Source of the DNA: Fomitopsis serialis
Lineage: Eukaryota > Basidiomycota > Agaricomycetes > Polyporales > Fomitopsidaceae
Length of the DNA: 64,000 nt
Direction of reading: 5' to 3'
NCBI RefSeq assembly: GCF_022376445.1
Contig: NW_025955047.1
Location: 62,001-126,000 of the forward strand
Shown here: positions 1 through 10,549 of the stretch, one piece after another
Layout: the number at the start of each line of letters is the position of its first letter
How positions within the stretch are numbered: the stretch's first letter is position 1
Translations under genes and position numbers: made by a program
Notes under the pieces: generated by a model
Database searches by the model: none
Seen by the model: the letters and a program-made list of their open reading frames with translations, nothing else
What the model was told of the DNA's origin: nothing

Positions 1-1441
1 CGCGCCGCACGATCAGTTGCTAACAGCAGCGGACGGCGGACACTGGCAGACCACTGCTGGCAGTACTTAAGTAGCAGTGAATCTGTACATTTGGTGATAC
101 ATGTCGCCCCCTTCGTAGACATTCTGATACAGGTTGAAGACAACACAAAGTTCGATCACAGCGTCGTACGGGAGCACAGCACGATGCGGGATGATAATTC
201 CAGAGCTCGAACTCATCACCTGCATGATGCGAGTCAGCCACTCCGAGTGCATCCCGAGTTGCGACACATGGCGAATGAGTCAGGCATATGCATACGGGGT
301 GTCGCTCGATGCTAGGGCACTCCCGGTCCCATGTACAGCCTGTTGCCTCGGTCCGGTTCTAGACTGCCTGTCAGGACATCGGTCATCGCACACACGTTGC
401 CGTCGAGTGTGCTCGATTGGAAGCAACCAAATGGTCAGTGCATTGAACGCACGAGCCGCTTGCTATACCATCATCGAGGTAGCCGAACTTACAGTGCTTC
501 CTCTTGTCCAAACCTCCGGGGATATGTCGCCTAGAGGCCAGTCACGCTCCAGCCACTTTATGACGTGGGCGCAACTTGTCGGACATAGCTACCGCAATCA
601 ATGTTTCTTTGCATGTGAGTGCTTCCATAATCTCCGCGACGTATGAACGCTGTTCAAGTAACACTCGGACTCGATCATTGTGCCGGGTCCGTCCAGCGAT
701 ACTGCAAGTCAGATGTGCGAAGTGACCGTAGCGACGGCGGAAACCTTCGTACGACGATTCAGCGAGTAGCGCAGATACAGAGAAAAAGTGCACTTAGCGC
801 CGACTTAAGGTGCGCTCTGCCAGTTCGTAGCTGAGAGCGTCCCAGTCGAGGTGCACCGTCAGCTTGACGTGTTTGCGTATTTAGAGAGGCCCATCTCGTG
901 GCTCCATTGGACCGTAGGGATTGCCCTGAAGCGCTCTATAAAACGTTCGCGGTGAACTGCAGCAGTGTATCTTTGTACGACATACCTGCAATGGTCTGAT
1001 CATCAGAGCAAGTCCAGGCCACAAAAAGCCGAACCCAACGCCGGAAGTTCGATCGTCTTGGGGCCCCGTTCGCTCGACGACCCGGTCACCGTGACAGTGG
1101 GTCACCGAGTAGAGAATAAAGGGTGCGAGGAAGTGGACAAAGAGACTACAACTACTAAGTTCTATATGTTTCCCCGGCCTCGGCTGCCGCATATGAACAT
1201 GAACAAGAACGGTAGACCCAAGTTACCAGTTGCTGGCCAGTGCGAGGGTAGTCCCAGGGAGTCTTGCGCCGTGTACAGCCAGCAGAACATCACGTGGTTC
1301 ACCCACACTGCCAATTTCTTCGCCAGGAGGGGGCTTCATGCTTTCTAGATCTCGCTGGCCACGGCGACGGGGAGTTTGGTGACAGAAGGTGATGACGTGT
1401 GAGAACATAGTGCCTCGGCTATCATTAATCTCGATGCCGCC
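1..1441. other. Left-edge region without a recognisable gene
   Basis: Short open frames exist on both strands but none gives a recognisable domain, a conserved intron pattern or similarity to the other families in the window. The minus-strand frame 67-267 reads like a plausible protein piece but has no partner exons that I could join. The part from about 1060 to 1236 is one copy of a dispersed repeat (see the separate entry). The region ends at the left target-site duplication of the LINE. Confidence 0.5.
1060..1236. repeat. Dispersed repeat, copy 1
   Basis: This stretch resembles 22531-22704: shared runs include tagagaataaa, ggaagtgg, caaa, tacaactactaa versus tacactactaa, and gaacaagaacggt, in the same order and spacing on the same strand. 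The minus-strand translations of the two copies do not agree, so it looks like a non-coding repeat or a decayed element fragment rather than an exon. The alignment was made by eye and no terminal repeats were found. Confidence 0.55.
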
Positions 1442-1456
1442 GGGAGGTGGCTGCTT

Positions 1457-1458
<2 letters not shown>
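1442..1458. repeat. Target-site duplication of the LINE, 3' side
   Basis: The 17 bases gggaggtggctgcttcc lie directly against the poly(A) tail of the minus-strand LINE. The identical 17 bases occur at 16611-16627 directly against its 5' end, as expected for target-primed reverse transcription. Confidence 0.9.

Positions 1459-1487
<29 letters not shown>
1459..1487 (-). other. Poly(A) tail of the LINE
   Basis: There are 29 uninterrupted T residues on the plus strand, read as A(29) at the 3' end of the minus-strand element. It directly abuts the target-site duplication. The 3' UTR between the ORF2 stop and the tail is only 139 nt (1488-1626). Confidence 0.95.
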
Positions 1488-1626
1488 GGATGGCCATTGG
1501 GGCGCCAGCAAACTGACAATTGGTCAGTCCTGGTCGCCCAGCCTGCTAGCGGGTTTCCCCGCCTCCGCATATCCAGGGAGAAAATGCCTTTACGCACGGC
1601 ATGTTACAATGCCAGTGTGGGGCTCA

Positions 1627-4600
1627 TCATCCATCGTCCCGTGCCTCGAGACTTGCCGGATCAATACCCACTAAAACCCGATTGTATTTCGTCCAGTCTT
1701 CTGGTAGCGCTAGCTCGTCTATCAACGTGCCGTTCCACGTCCTTAGTACCTTGTCTGTCTTTATGGCCTTTCTGCCGAAGCGCCGGTGGGTCAGAGACAT
1801 GTCTAAGTGTAATCGGTCGTTGATGGCCTTCACCCAGCGTGCCACTATGGCCCTTTCGGTGTGGTGCCAGTCGTCCTGGTCTTCGTGGCCGATGACACGC
1901 TCGCAACGAAGCTTCCAGACTAGGAAGGCCGACTCTGAGACGAGGATACGCCATAGTCTCTCGGCGCCCTTCCGTCTTCGACCCCTTGCGTGTGTCCATC
2001 GTCGCAGGTTCACTCCTTGGATATCCTCTATCCTTAGTCGTTGCGGCCACGGGAGGCCCTTCCGGGCCCAGAGGGCCGCCGCTCGCGACCAGATGATGTG
2101 TTGACCTGGGGCTGTGCAATCCAGTAGAATGTGCGTCATCGATTCAGTTTCGCCGCAGTGGCCGCATATTCCCCTCTGCTCGTACCCTGGTATTTTCTCC
2201 CAGTATACTCCGCACTTCTGGGCGCCGTGCATGGTTTTCCAAAGAAAATCTGAAATCTGTTTTCTCATGTCCTGGCCTCGTATACTGCGCCATACGTCCG
2301 ACGCGTGGACCCGTAGGCCTTGGCTGGTAAGCAGGGATTTCTGGATGTTGGCTATATTGTGGGCGGTGGTCGCCCGGGTTGGTGTTCCCTTGCGGAGTAC
2401 CACACCCCGGTATGCTAGCTTTTGTGACATTACTGACAAGCGGGCTCCCGACAGGTCAAAGACAGGGTTGGTTGTCATGCTAGGGGCCACCGCTCTTATG
2501 TCTCTGCATGCCCGCGCTTCGATTTTCGCTTTGCCCATTTCCGCCCGCTCGTCTTGGGTCTCCGCTTGTTGGAACGTGGTCACTGCGCACCGTTGTCGTA
2601 GCACGTTGGCCAGGACGCGGGCCAGTTTCCCAAGAGGTGCGTCGATCCAGCCCCGGTCTTCCCACATTCGTAGGTCGCGGACCATTGTCTGTGCAAGGAC
2701 GTCCGACTCCCCGACGAAGTGAAGCGGTACGTCGAGCGGCGTCGTCCGCGCTGCTTGAATTGCGGCGGACATCTCACCCCATTGGCCCAGCTCCGGATTC
2801 CCTTCCGGCATCAGGTGGACCATCGTGTTTCGTGCGTGGCCGCCGCTGACGTATACAAAGCCGTCTCCGCTCGCCTGGGGTCTGGATCCAGTGTTCTGTC
2901 TTGGTGGTGGATGCGGCGTGCTCAGCACATAGACTGTGACTGCTTCTTCCTCCACCACTCTACCCCTCCGGCGTCGTATTGCCGGGGGGTTATTCACGTT
3001 GGTCGAGGTCATGAACACTCTGAACGCTTCGGTTATGCCGCCTCTCGCCGTTAGCGATGGGTCGAAGGTTACAGTTCCACCGTCTTCAAGTGCGGTGCTG
3101 TTCTTTTCCAGCCGGTGGTGTGTCAGCGTTAGGCCGTCTGGGAGTACCACTAGCTGTGGGTTCCATTTCTCTTCCAGGAGTTCGAGTATCCTGCCCGCTG
3201 CCTCGTAGCATCTCACGGGGTGTTTGCACCCTTGTTGTCGGTCTTGTGTGCATTTTGCACAGGTACAATCATCACCTCCCATGGTGTTCTCAACCAGGGT
3301 ATTGTGCCGGCGGAGGCGGACGAGGTCTGCCACCCATCGGACCCCATGTTTGTCCCGTATGCAGTTGCTCACAGCCGTGTTGTTAAGGCGACGTAGGTGC
3401 TTGTTCGCACTGATGTGATACCATGCAGGCAGTTGCATTTTCAGTTCTTTACTCAGGGTTACGGCAGCGAAGGACGCATCCTGTCGTCGCGCCGACTGTA
3501 TCATCCTCTTCAGGTAGGGTGGTAGTTTGGAGCCTGCGTTTCCTGCCGGGTGCCAGTCTTGCAGAAACGTATTAATTTGGGCGTTGCGTTTGATGGCCCC
3601 TGACTCCTTCGTCGCTCTAATTGCCATAATGGTGTCAGCCGCGTACACCCATCTCGGACGGTCTGGGGTTAGTGTCAAGTACCGTTTTAACCACATGACC
3701 TCTATGGCTTCGTTGCGGGCTTTGATGTCTAACACGCCCAGTCCGCCGTCCTGCACCGGGAGGTGCAAGGTGTCTAGGTTAACTGGCGGTGGGGCTTCAG
3801 AGCCCCAGATAAAGGTCCGTATGAGCTTCGTTATTGCTTCTTCAATCGGCTTAGGCATGCCTTGCACTGTTGCTAGGTATTGCGTGATGCCCCCTGGTCC
3901 CATCTGGACAATTAGCCTTTTTCCTTTATGCGTCGGGTGGCATCTTCCCCATCGGTCTAGGAATGCTTTAACTTTCCTTAGCGTTGGGGCCCACACCGCT
4001 GCTTCATCAATCTTGTTCCCTATCCAGGCGCCGAGCATTCGCACTGCTTCGTGGTCAGCCGCAATGTGTATATGGTCTGGGATCCGGCCGTGGCTGGACA
4101 TCGGGTCGGGGCAGCGTGATTGGATCAGTTGGGCTCGGTACTCCTCCGTCCCGATGGGTATGACTTCGGTTTTCTCTTTGTTGAAACGGGCTCCGGACAG
4201 TACGCACCAGTCGTCCAGAATGGCCCAGAGGTGTTCCCACTTATCCATGTATGATAGGAACGCCGAGGTGTCGTCGGCGAACAGCGAGGCGATGAGCTTC
4301 TCGGCCATTCCAGGTATGTGGTATCCTAAGAGTGAGGATTTCCTCAGGGCACACGCCAGGGGTTCAATTGCGAGGTCGAAGAGCAGGCAGGAGAGTGGGT
4401 CGCCCTGTCTTACGCCCCGTATTATCCAGAAGTATGTGCTTCTCTCGCCGTTCAGGATTACTACTGTTTCTGCAGACTCATAGAGGCTCCGGAGTCGCTT
4501 TATGAGGGCAGGCGGTAGGCCTGCGCATTCGAGGACCATCCATAGGTAGTCGTGTCTTATTTTATCGTATGCTTTCTCCTGATCCAGAGCGACTATCATA

Positions 4601-6657
4601 CCGTTCTCCTCTGTCGCTTCGGCATAGTCTATCATGGTACGGCACAGCTGCGTCTGGTCCGTGATCCTCCTTCCCGGGAGGAACCCAGCCTGATCCGGGT
4701 GTATGATCCTGGATGCGACAGGGGCTAGGCGCATGGCGATTATTTTGGTGTATATTTTGTAGTCAGTGTTTAGCAGGGTGATAGGCCTGTAGTTTGCAAT
4801 GTCGTTTCTGTCCTTCTTCTTGTATATCGGGCATAGCCATCCGTCCGCGAACTTGCTATGTTTGTTCACGCCGTGTCTGTCTATGTCCTGGTACACTATC
4901 CGCATTAGTTCTGCGCAATCGAACGATGGGTCGTCTTCCCCTGCTTTAGTGTGCAAATCTATCATGGTCGTCCAGAACTCATACGGGATCCCGTCTAAGC
5001 CGGATGCCTTACCGGCTTTTGATGTTTTCAGCGCGTCCTGTATGTCTCCTGACGATATGGGCTCTGTTAACGCGCTGTACTCGCTTCCGAAGCTGGATAG
5101 GTTTATCTTGGGGAGTAGCTGCTGGAGCCTTTGTTTGCATTCTTGTGCGTTTTGCATTGACGCACCACCCTGCTGTTGTAGGTCGTTGTGGTAGTTCCTG
5201 GCGAGTTCCGCCATCTTGTCCGACCGTCTCTCGTATTCCGGTGGGTCTGTCCCTGGTTTTACAAGTTTGTAGATTATGTCTCTCGGGCCGCTTTCCTTGT
5301 TTATTCGCGACCAGTACTTCGTCAGTGTCTCGCCGTGGAGAGTGTACGTTGCTGCGGCCGAGGTGCGCGACACTCCGTATCGCTTCCTCTCTAGCTCAAC
5401 GATGCGCTCATGGATGACAGCGGCTTCCCGTTGTAAGCCTTCGTCCTCGGTGAACTTCGGGGCGCTCTGTATTTGTGTCGCGCTCTCGTTTAGTCGTTTC
5501 AGTTCGGCAGATAGTTTAGGGCATTTTGTCTTCAGTATTCCGCGAGCCAGGTCCGTGACCTGCTTTTTGAAGTCTCGGTGGATCGTTTGCGGGTTCAGGA
5601 GGTCCTGCCTTAGTGTGCCACTCTCGTGTGTCTCTGCCGCTTGGAGTGCCTCCCGTCCTAGGTTTATAACCTTGGTGGTGAAGTTCGAGTCGTGGAGCAG
5701 CTGGATTGGCAGTGTCCATCTTCCCTTCCCGATATACGGTGCCTGGGCTGCGCTCAGTTGTACAGATACCATGCGGTGATCTGTTGGAACACCTGTGCTC
5801 AGTATTTTCCAGTTGTCTGACGCTCGCGCAATTTCTCCCGTCGCGTAAATCCTGTCGATTCGTGATCGTGATGTTGCTGCACGCTGCGGGTAGGTGTAGT
5901 CTCTCGATTTTGGCTCGGTTTCGCGCCACCCATCCGTGAGGTTGAGGTCGAGTAGTAGGTTTCGCAGGTTCTCTACTGCCACCGCATTGTCTTTGTGTGG
6001 CGGTAGGCGGTCTATGGAGTCCTCCACCAGGTTGAAGTCACCCAGCACGACATTCGGTTTCGGTCTTGATCTGTATTCGTCCTGGATTGTTGCCCAGAAG
6101 GCCGCGTTGTCGGGTGCATTGTTCGGTGCGTACACATTGAGCATGTCGAGCTTCGTCTGTCCGTGCCATACCATTCTTAGCGTAGCTGCGCGCCCGGGGA
6201 TGATTTCATTGAGGGTCGCGTTGGACGTGTCCACCATTTCCCTGTTGAGGATGAAGCCAATACCTTGCGCATTCGGGGTGTCTTTGTCCTGTGAGTACAA
6301 TATCTTCATGCGTCGGCCGTACAGGTTGTGTATTCTGTCGACGGTATCGCTGTCAAGGTGTGTTTCCTGGATCGCTAGCACGCCTATGCGTTGTTCTCTT
6401 AGGAGTGCGTTCATTGCATTCCATTTATTGTTCAGGGTTCCAGAGAGATTTCCTTTCCCATTGATGTTCAGCGAGCACACTTTTATAGTGGCTTTGGTTC
6501 TACGGCCACTCGTATGCGCCTTGCCTCGTTTAGGGGCTTCCGCTGCATTGTGTTGACCGACTGCTGGGGTCCGGCTCTCGGTCGTCGGTCTCCGGTCGCA
6601 TTGACGGGAGCCGAGAGCAGCCCTGTCGCCATGTTCCCCTTCTAGGTCATTTGGCAT
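1627..6657 (-). CDS. LINE ORF2: AP endonuclease - reverse transcriptase - degenerate RNase H-like - zinc finger
   Basis: A 1676-residue polyprotein that would nick target DNA and prime reverse transcription of the LINE RNA. Residues about 58-303 form an APE/EEP endonuclease: N-rich first strand near 63-70, QETH 97-100, LNVYAPN 173-179, GDFN 206-209, SRIDRIY 265-271 and TDHR 292-295. The reverse transcriptase is about 605-870, with D692 in the first catalytic motif and FADD 793-796. A cysteine cluster (C1131, C1133, C1136, C1144, C1150) follows. Residues about 1240-1375 resemble RNase H but lack most catalytic acids. A C-x2-C-x7-H-x4-C finger (C1498, C1501, H1509, C1514) lies near the C-terminus. 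It starts at a true ATG at 6657 and has no internal stop or frameshift, so this copy could be young. ORF1 is 630 nt upstream. Confidence 0.93.
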   Translation of the reverse strand: MPNDLEGEHGDRAALGSRQCDRRPTTESRTPAVGQHNAAEAPKRGKAHTSGRRTKATIKVCSLNINGKGNLSGTLNNKWNAMNALLREQRIGVLAIQETHLDSDTVDRIHNLYGRRMKILYSQDKDTPNAQGIGFILNREMVDTSNATLNEIIPGRAATLRMVWHGQTKLDMLNVYAPNNAPDNAAFWATIQDEYRSRPKPNVVLGDFNLVEDSIDRLPPHKDNAVAVENLRNLLLDLNLTDGWRETEPKSRDYTYPQRAATSRSRIDRIYATGEIARASDNWKILSTGVPTDHRMVSVQLSAAQAPYIGKGRWTLPIQLLHDSNFTTKVINLGREALQAAETHESGTLRQDLLNPQTIHRDFKKQVTDLARGILKTKCPKLSAELKRLNESATQIQSAPKFTEDEGLQREAAVIHERIVELERKRYGVSRTSAAATYTLHGETLTKYWSRINKESGPRDIIYKLVKPGTDPPEYERRSDKMAELARNYHNDLQQQGGASMQNAQECKQRLQQLLPKINLSSFGSEYSALTEPISSGDIQDALKTSKAGKASGLDGIPYEFWTTMIDLHTKAGEDDPSFDCAELMRIVYQDIDRHGVNKHSKFADGWLCPIYKKKDRNDIANYRPITLLNTDYKIYTKIIAMRLAPVASRIIHPDQAGFLPGRRITDQTQLCRTMIDYAEATEENGMIVALDQEKAYDKIRHDYLWMVLECAGLPPALIKRLRSLYESAETVVILNGERSTYFWIIRGVRQGDPLSCLLFDLAIEPLACALRKSSLLGYHIPGMAEKLIASLFADDTSAFLSYMDKWEHLWAILDDWCVLSGARFNKEKTEVIPIGTEEYRAQLIQSRCPDPMSSHGRIPDHIHIAADHEAVRMLGAWIGNKIDEAAVWAPTLRKVKAFLDRWGRCHPTHKGKRLIVQMGPGGITQYLATVQGMPKPIEEAITKLIRTFIWGSEAPPPVNLDTLHLPVQDGGLGVLDIKARNEAIEVMWLKRYLTLTPDRPRWVYAADTIMAIRATKESGAIKRNAQINTFLQDWHPAGNAGSKLPPYLKRMIQSARRQDASFAAVTLSKELKMQLPAWYHISANKHLRRLNNTAVSNCIRDKHGVRWVADLVRLRRHNTLVENTMGGDDCTCAKCTQDRQQGCKHPVRCYEAAGRILELLEEKWNPQLVVLPDGLTLTHHRLEKNSTALEDGGTVTFDPSLTARGGITEAFRVFMTSTNVNNPPAIRRRRGRVVEEEAVTVYVLSTPHPPPRQNTGSRPQASGDGFVYVSGGHARNTMVHLMPEGNPELGQWGEMSAAIQAARTTPLDVPLHFVGESDVLAQTMVRDLRMWEDRGWIDAPLGKLARVLANVLRQRCAVTTFQQAETQDERAEMGKAKIEARACRDIRAVAPSMTTNPVFDLSGARLSVMSQKLAYRGVVLRKGTPTRATTAHNIANIQKSLLTSQGLRVHASDVWRSIRGQDMRKQISDFLWKTMHGAQKCGVYWEKIPGYEQRGICGHCGETESMTHILLDCTAPGQHIIWSRAAALWARKGLPWPQRLRIEDIQGVNLRRWTHARGRRRKGAERLWRILVSESAFLVWKLRCERVIGHEDQDDWHHTERAIVARWVKAINDRLHLDMSLTHRRFGRKAIKTDKVLRTWNGTLIDELALPEDWTKYNRVLVGIDPASLEARDDG

Positions 6658-7287
6658 GCAGTGGGCAGGGGACGCTGTACGCCATTCCTGTCGGGGGTCG
6701 CGTTTGCCAGGTGTCGTTTCTTCTTCCGTCTGTGGTTTAATATATTCGTTTGTTGCCGTTGCTCTGTGATTCCACCGCTACAACGATCCGCGGTGGCCGG
6801 GAACTGCTCCTGAGTTCCTCAGGTGACCTGCCTGCCGCTGCTGGGCAGTAGCGAGGCTTCAGCCTCTCGGCCGAGGGTAAGTCTACAAGTACCCTCGCTA
6901 TAATAGAGGAAAGGGGGAGGACATTACGACGCCATCTATGGCTTTCCTGTCCCGATATTCGGTCAGTAGATTTGGGCACACGTCAGGCGTTGTCGTCGGT
7001 CAGTACGATTCGGCGTTCAGCGAACAAAGCGTGTCTTCGTTCGCGGCATAAGGGCGATTCGTGTATGTACATCATCAGGATTCCGGGTGTACTATGTGTG
7101 CGAGTTCGAGCAGTAGTGTATCGTGGTGCGTCAAGAAGGGTGTTCGTGTAGGAGTGCGAGTACGTCGTGGAACAGGACTGGGGGTGTCGGGCGTAAGATC
7201 AGGCGTATGGAGCAGGGGACGAGTATAGCAGAAAGTCCTCGTATGCGAGTGTGCTACGTTTCTCGTCACGTTGCAGGGAGTGGGGGT
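6658..7287 (-). other. LINE inter-ORF spacer
   Basis: A 630-nt spacer between ORF1 and ORF2 with no ATG-started frame of interest. It contains GC-rich potential hairpins, for example GAGGC-TTCA-GCCTC at 6853-6866. A long structured spacer would mean ORF2 needs reinitiation or internal entry, but nothing here proves the mechanism. Confidence 0.5.
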
Positions 7288-9236
7288 TTAGGAGCGATCG
7301 ACACCTTTGCCTTTACCCTTGTAGTTTCCGTTGCCTCGCGTCTCCGTGCGGCCGCGCTCAGGCTCGTGATTGGGCTTCTTTTGTTGGCCTCCGGCCTTCG
7401 CGTTCGTCGCGGCACCCGGCACAACGTCATGCCATCCGTCGATCTTCAGCAGGTCGCACAGTCCTGCCGGATGATCCACGGCGTGGCAGTATGCGCACCA
7501 GTGCGTGCCTAGGTAGGGCTCGGGTTTGCCGGTCGCGGCGCTGCCGAAGTCGTGGTCGCGGAGGAGTTTGCGGAAGGCGTTCCAGTCCGCCTGGTCGGCG
7601 GTCGGTGCTTCGATGAAGAGCCGGACTAGGGGGTCTCGCTCGCCTTTGGTGACGTTCGCGAGGTACCTCACCTTCACCGACTTGATCATTTCGCGGAACG
7701 CGCCGTCGACGGAGTAGAACTGCCACTTGCCGTTTCGGTCGATATCCCTCGCGATGATCGCCGAGATCGGTATGCGGAGCGCAGGTCCCTCGAGTTCGCG
7801 CACGAAGACCACGGTGTACTCGCCGTCGTCACGTCTACGGACGCCGAGGCGGTTGGGGTGACGCCACGAGCCGGCGAAGCTAGGGTTGTTAGCGTCGATC
7901 GTTACGAAGCCGAAGGTGCCTTCCGGCGTCGAGAGCCACTCTATCCCGAGGAGGTAGTCCCGTGTCTCGTAGGTGACGTCTTCCACTAGGAAGTAGCGGG
8001 GTGCCTCGTTGCGTCTTCCGCTTGGTTTGGCTGCGACGGCTGCCGTGATGGTGGTGCCGGTTACTTCTAGGTATTGCTCGAGTGCGTCCTGCATGGCGAT
8101 GATGCAGTCCTCTGTACCGGGCTCGTCTGCGCCGCGGCGCGGGACGCGTATGAGCAGCGCCGGCTTGGTCTTGCCTATCAAAGCCCAGGCCTGTTTCTGC
8201 TTTGGCGCCATGCCGTCCGACTTGGAGAAGGCGTCTCTGCCTTCGATCAGGGGCCATCCTCCCTCCGGGCGCGGTGTCGCGCCGTTCGGGATCTCGATCA
8301 GGGCGAAGACCTGCGGGTTGCTCATCACCGAGTGAGTCGGGCTCTGGGGTTGCATGGTGGGGTGCCGGGAGTGCAGCGACGGGCCGGCGCGCGGGCCTTC
8401 TAGGTTTTGCTGGTAGTTCTCGGGTGAGTGGCTGCTCGAGCGCCGGCGGTAGCTGTGTTGGCGATGCGGGACCGGAGTATCCGGCCGGGTGTCCATGTCG
8501 AAGACGTCGCTCTCTCGTCGGGCACCTGACTTAGTGTTAATTCTGATAGGGGCGGAGGGCTGCATGCGTTCGAACGCCTGCGAGGTGGGTGAGGGCGTGT
8601 GCAGGTGCACGTCCGGGACTGGCCTCTGTGCTTCTCGCGTCTGCGTGGGGGCTCGTGCGCGCGTCGGCGCAGCGACACTCACACCCTTCGCCCAGTACGG
8701 GCTGACGCCGACTGTCGTCGTGGTTAGTGGCGCTTCTCATGCAGTAGTATTGTCTTCTCACATGTGTGCGAGGCTGCCTGGCTTGGAGCACGCTGGGATG
8801 TCGTCTGGACGTCTTCGTCGAAGTGCCCAATGATGAGGCCATTGTTATCGATTGCTGGCTCGTGGTCGACGTGCATGTCGTCCCGTGCTTCGTCCTCATC
8901 GGCGTAGCTGACACCGTAGTCCTCGATGGTCGCTCCGGTTCCATAGTCCGGAAGGTAGCTCCAGTCGCCTAGGCCGTAGTCTGCCATCGGTCCGACGACG
9001 ACGAACGCGCCAGCAGCCTGGGTACGAGCGGGCTGACTCGGTGCGGTGGGGGTGCGCTCCGGGTCCTGGCGGACGTCGGTGGTCTGAGGTTCGCCGTCGT
9101 TTCCTACGTCCTCTGATACACGCCGCCTCTTCCTCGCTTCGCTTACCGCGAGTGTCGTGCTGTTGGCGGGCGACGAGGGGACTGGCTCCTGCGTCGTTGG
9201 TGCTTCGGCAGCCCCGAGACTTGCTAGTTGGTTCAT
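7288..9236 (-). CDS. LINE ORF1 (nucleic-acid-binding protein), apparently split by a -1 shift
   Basis: Two frames make up this unit. The upstream part starts at a true ATG (9236) and runs 170 codons to a TAA at 8726-8724. It is acidic, with a KRRR run near its N-terminus. The downstream part opens at about 8736 and runs to 7288 but has no ATG near its start (the codon at 8682 is GTG). The two overlap by only about 13 nt, so a -1 shift there would give a protein of roughly 645 residues. The downstream part ends with a classical C-x2-C-x4-H-x4-C zinc knuckle (+ strand about 7453-7494) and a basic Gly/Lys tail, as expected for a LINE RNA chaperone. Whether the shift is programmed, a mutation or a sequence error cannot be told from one copy. 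Confidence 0.75.
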
Positions 9237-10081
9237 TTTGCGGGTGCGACTTGCACCCTGCGTAGGGGTTAACTAGCATGCCTCGGTCTGTTACTACAAC
9301 ATTGCGATTGTACGTGGTGATCATACCTCTCCGTTCGCCTCAGTCGTGTTGGCGGTCGTGTTCGCGCTTGGCTCTGGGTTGCCCGCGTCCGCAGTGACAG
9401 TCGTCGGCGTCGCGTTTGACATGCCGGGTCCGTCCAGGTTGGCGACTATGCGTTCCTGGTCAGCGGTTGCTCCTACAACCTGCGTTCGCGGTTGAGCCTC
9501 GGTCGCGGCCGCCGCTGCCGTCGTCGAGTCGTCTGTGTTGTATAGTGTTTCTTTCGTCAGCCATGTTCTGCTTCTGTTGCGGCTGCTTACTTTTGGTTGC
9601 CGTGGAAGCCGGGTTCGGCTCCCAGTGGTCGTGCGGGTGTATCGCTTCGGCGGCGCTGTTTGCGTTTTCGGGCGCAGCTTGCGTCTGGGCAGGTCGTTCG
9701 CCGTCATGTCTCTGTGCGTTGCGCGTCCTATGGTGTCCCCTGTCGCTCTTGTTGGTACGCTTCAGCATCGTGGCCAGGTGTCGTCGAGTCAGGACAAGGA
9801 GGAAGCGGTAGGTAGTGGGATGCTCGTAGGCGAGGGAGTGCGTTCTCGGGCTGAGTGCGCTAATGATCAGTGTGATCGCCCCGTTTTTCAGTAGTCTGCG
9901 TGTTTGTTCGTGAGTTGCTCGCGAGTGTTTGTGCGGCATCGAATCGCGACGGCGTCGGTCTCGGCGCGTTGGTGTATTCATAATGCCCTCCTGGCGCTCT
10001 CCTTGTCGCGCTGCGTTCGTGTTTTGAGCTCCCAAATTGGGCTCAGGTACGTGCTCACCCTGTGTTATGGCGTCCCTCGGT
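9237..10081 (-). other. LINE 5' region between ORF1 and the TIR insertion
   Basis: Three short overlapping frames occur on the minus strand: 9981-9460 (ATG start, about 173 codons, Arg/His/Thr-rich), 9707-9321 (ATG start, 128 codons, Ala/Thr-rich end) and 9324-8896 (ATG overlapping the previous stop). They do not join into one frame. I cannot tell upstream ORFs from remnants of a longer, frameshifted ORF1. Confidence 0.45.
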
Positions 10082-10101
10082 CATCAGGAAAATCCAGATT
10101 C
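10082..10101 (+). repeat. Left terminal inverted repeat of the nested element
   Basis: A 20-bp arm that is the exact reverse complement of 14465-14484. Confidence 0.9.
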
Positions 10102-10549
10102 CACAATTTGGAATAAATTGTGTCAAATTGTTGCTAACACGTCTAATGAGTACTCATTGAACTCTGCGAGCTAATTCTGTGATAATGGCATCTACTGGAT
10201 ACAGTATTAGTACATGTATGATCCTATTAGATGCAGCAACAAAGCTGTTCCCTAATTGTTGCTAAAGTGGTGCATCATACAAGGCGCACGATGTCTTGTT
10301 ACGATTAGTTCAACAATAATTCTATTGCTGTGTGGTATGACCAAATACAAATGCTATATGCTACACTAAGCAACACAACAGTCAATGGTCGACAAGGCCA
10401 TCTTCAATATAATGACAGCCACTCCTATGTGTTAGCTATTCTACGACTGAATATCTCCATAGCATCTCACACCCACGCCATTACTCGCCATAGTAACCAT
10501 ACAGATCATGAGTGAAGTTAATGGGCGCCGGGTTAGTACATATAGGGGA

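Noticed and set aside
542..793. Minus-strand 83-codon frame that reads like a protein
   Set aside because: No ATG-supported exon joins or similarity to any family in the window; not enough to call a gene.
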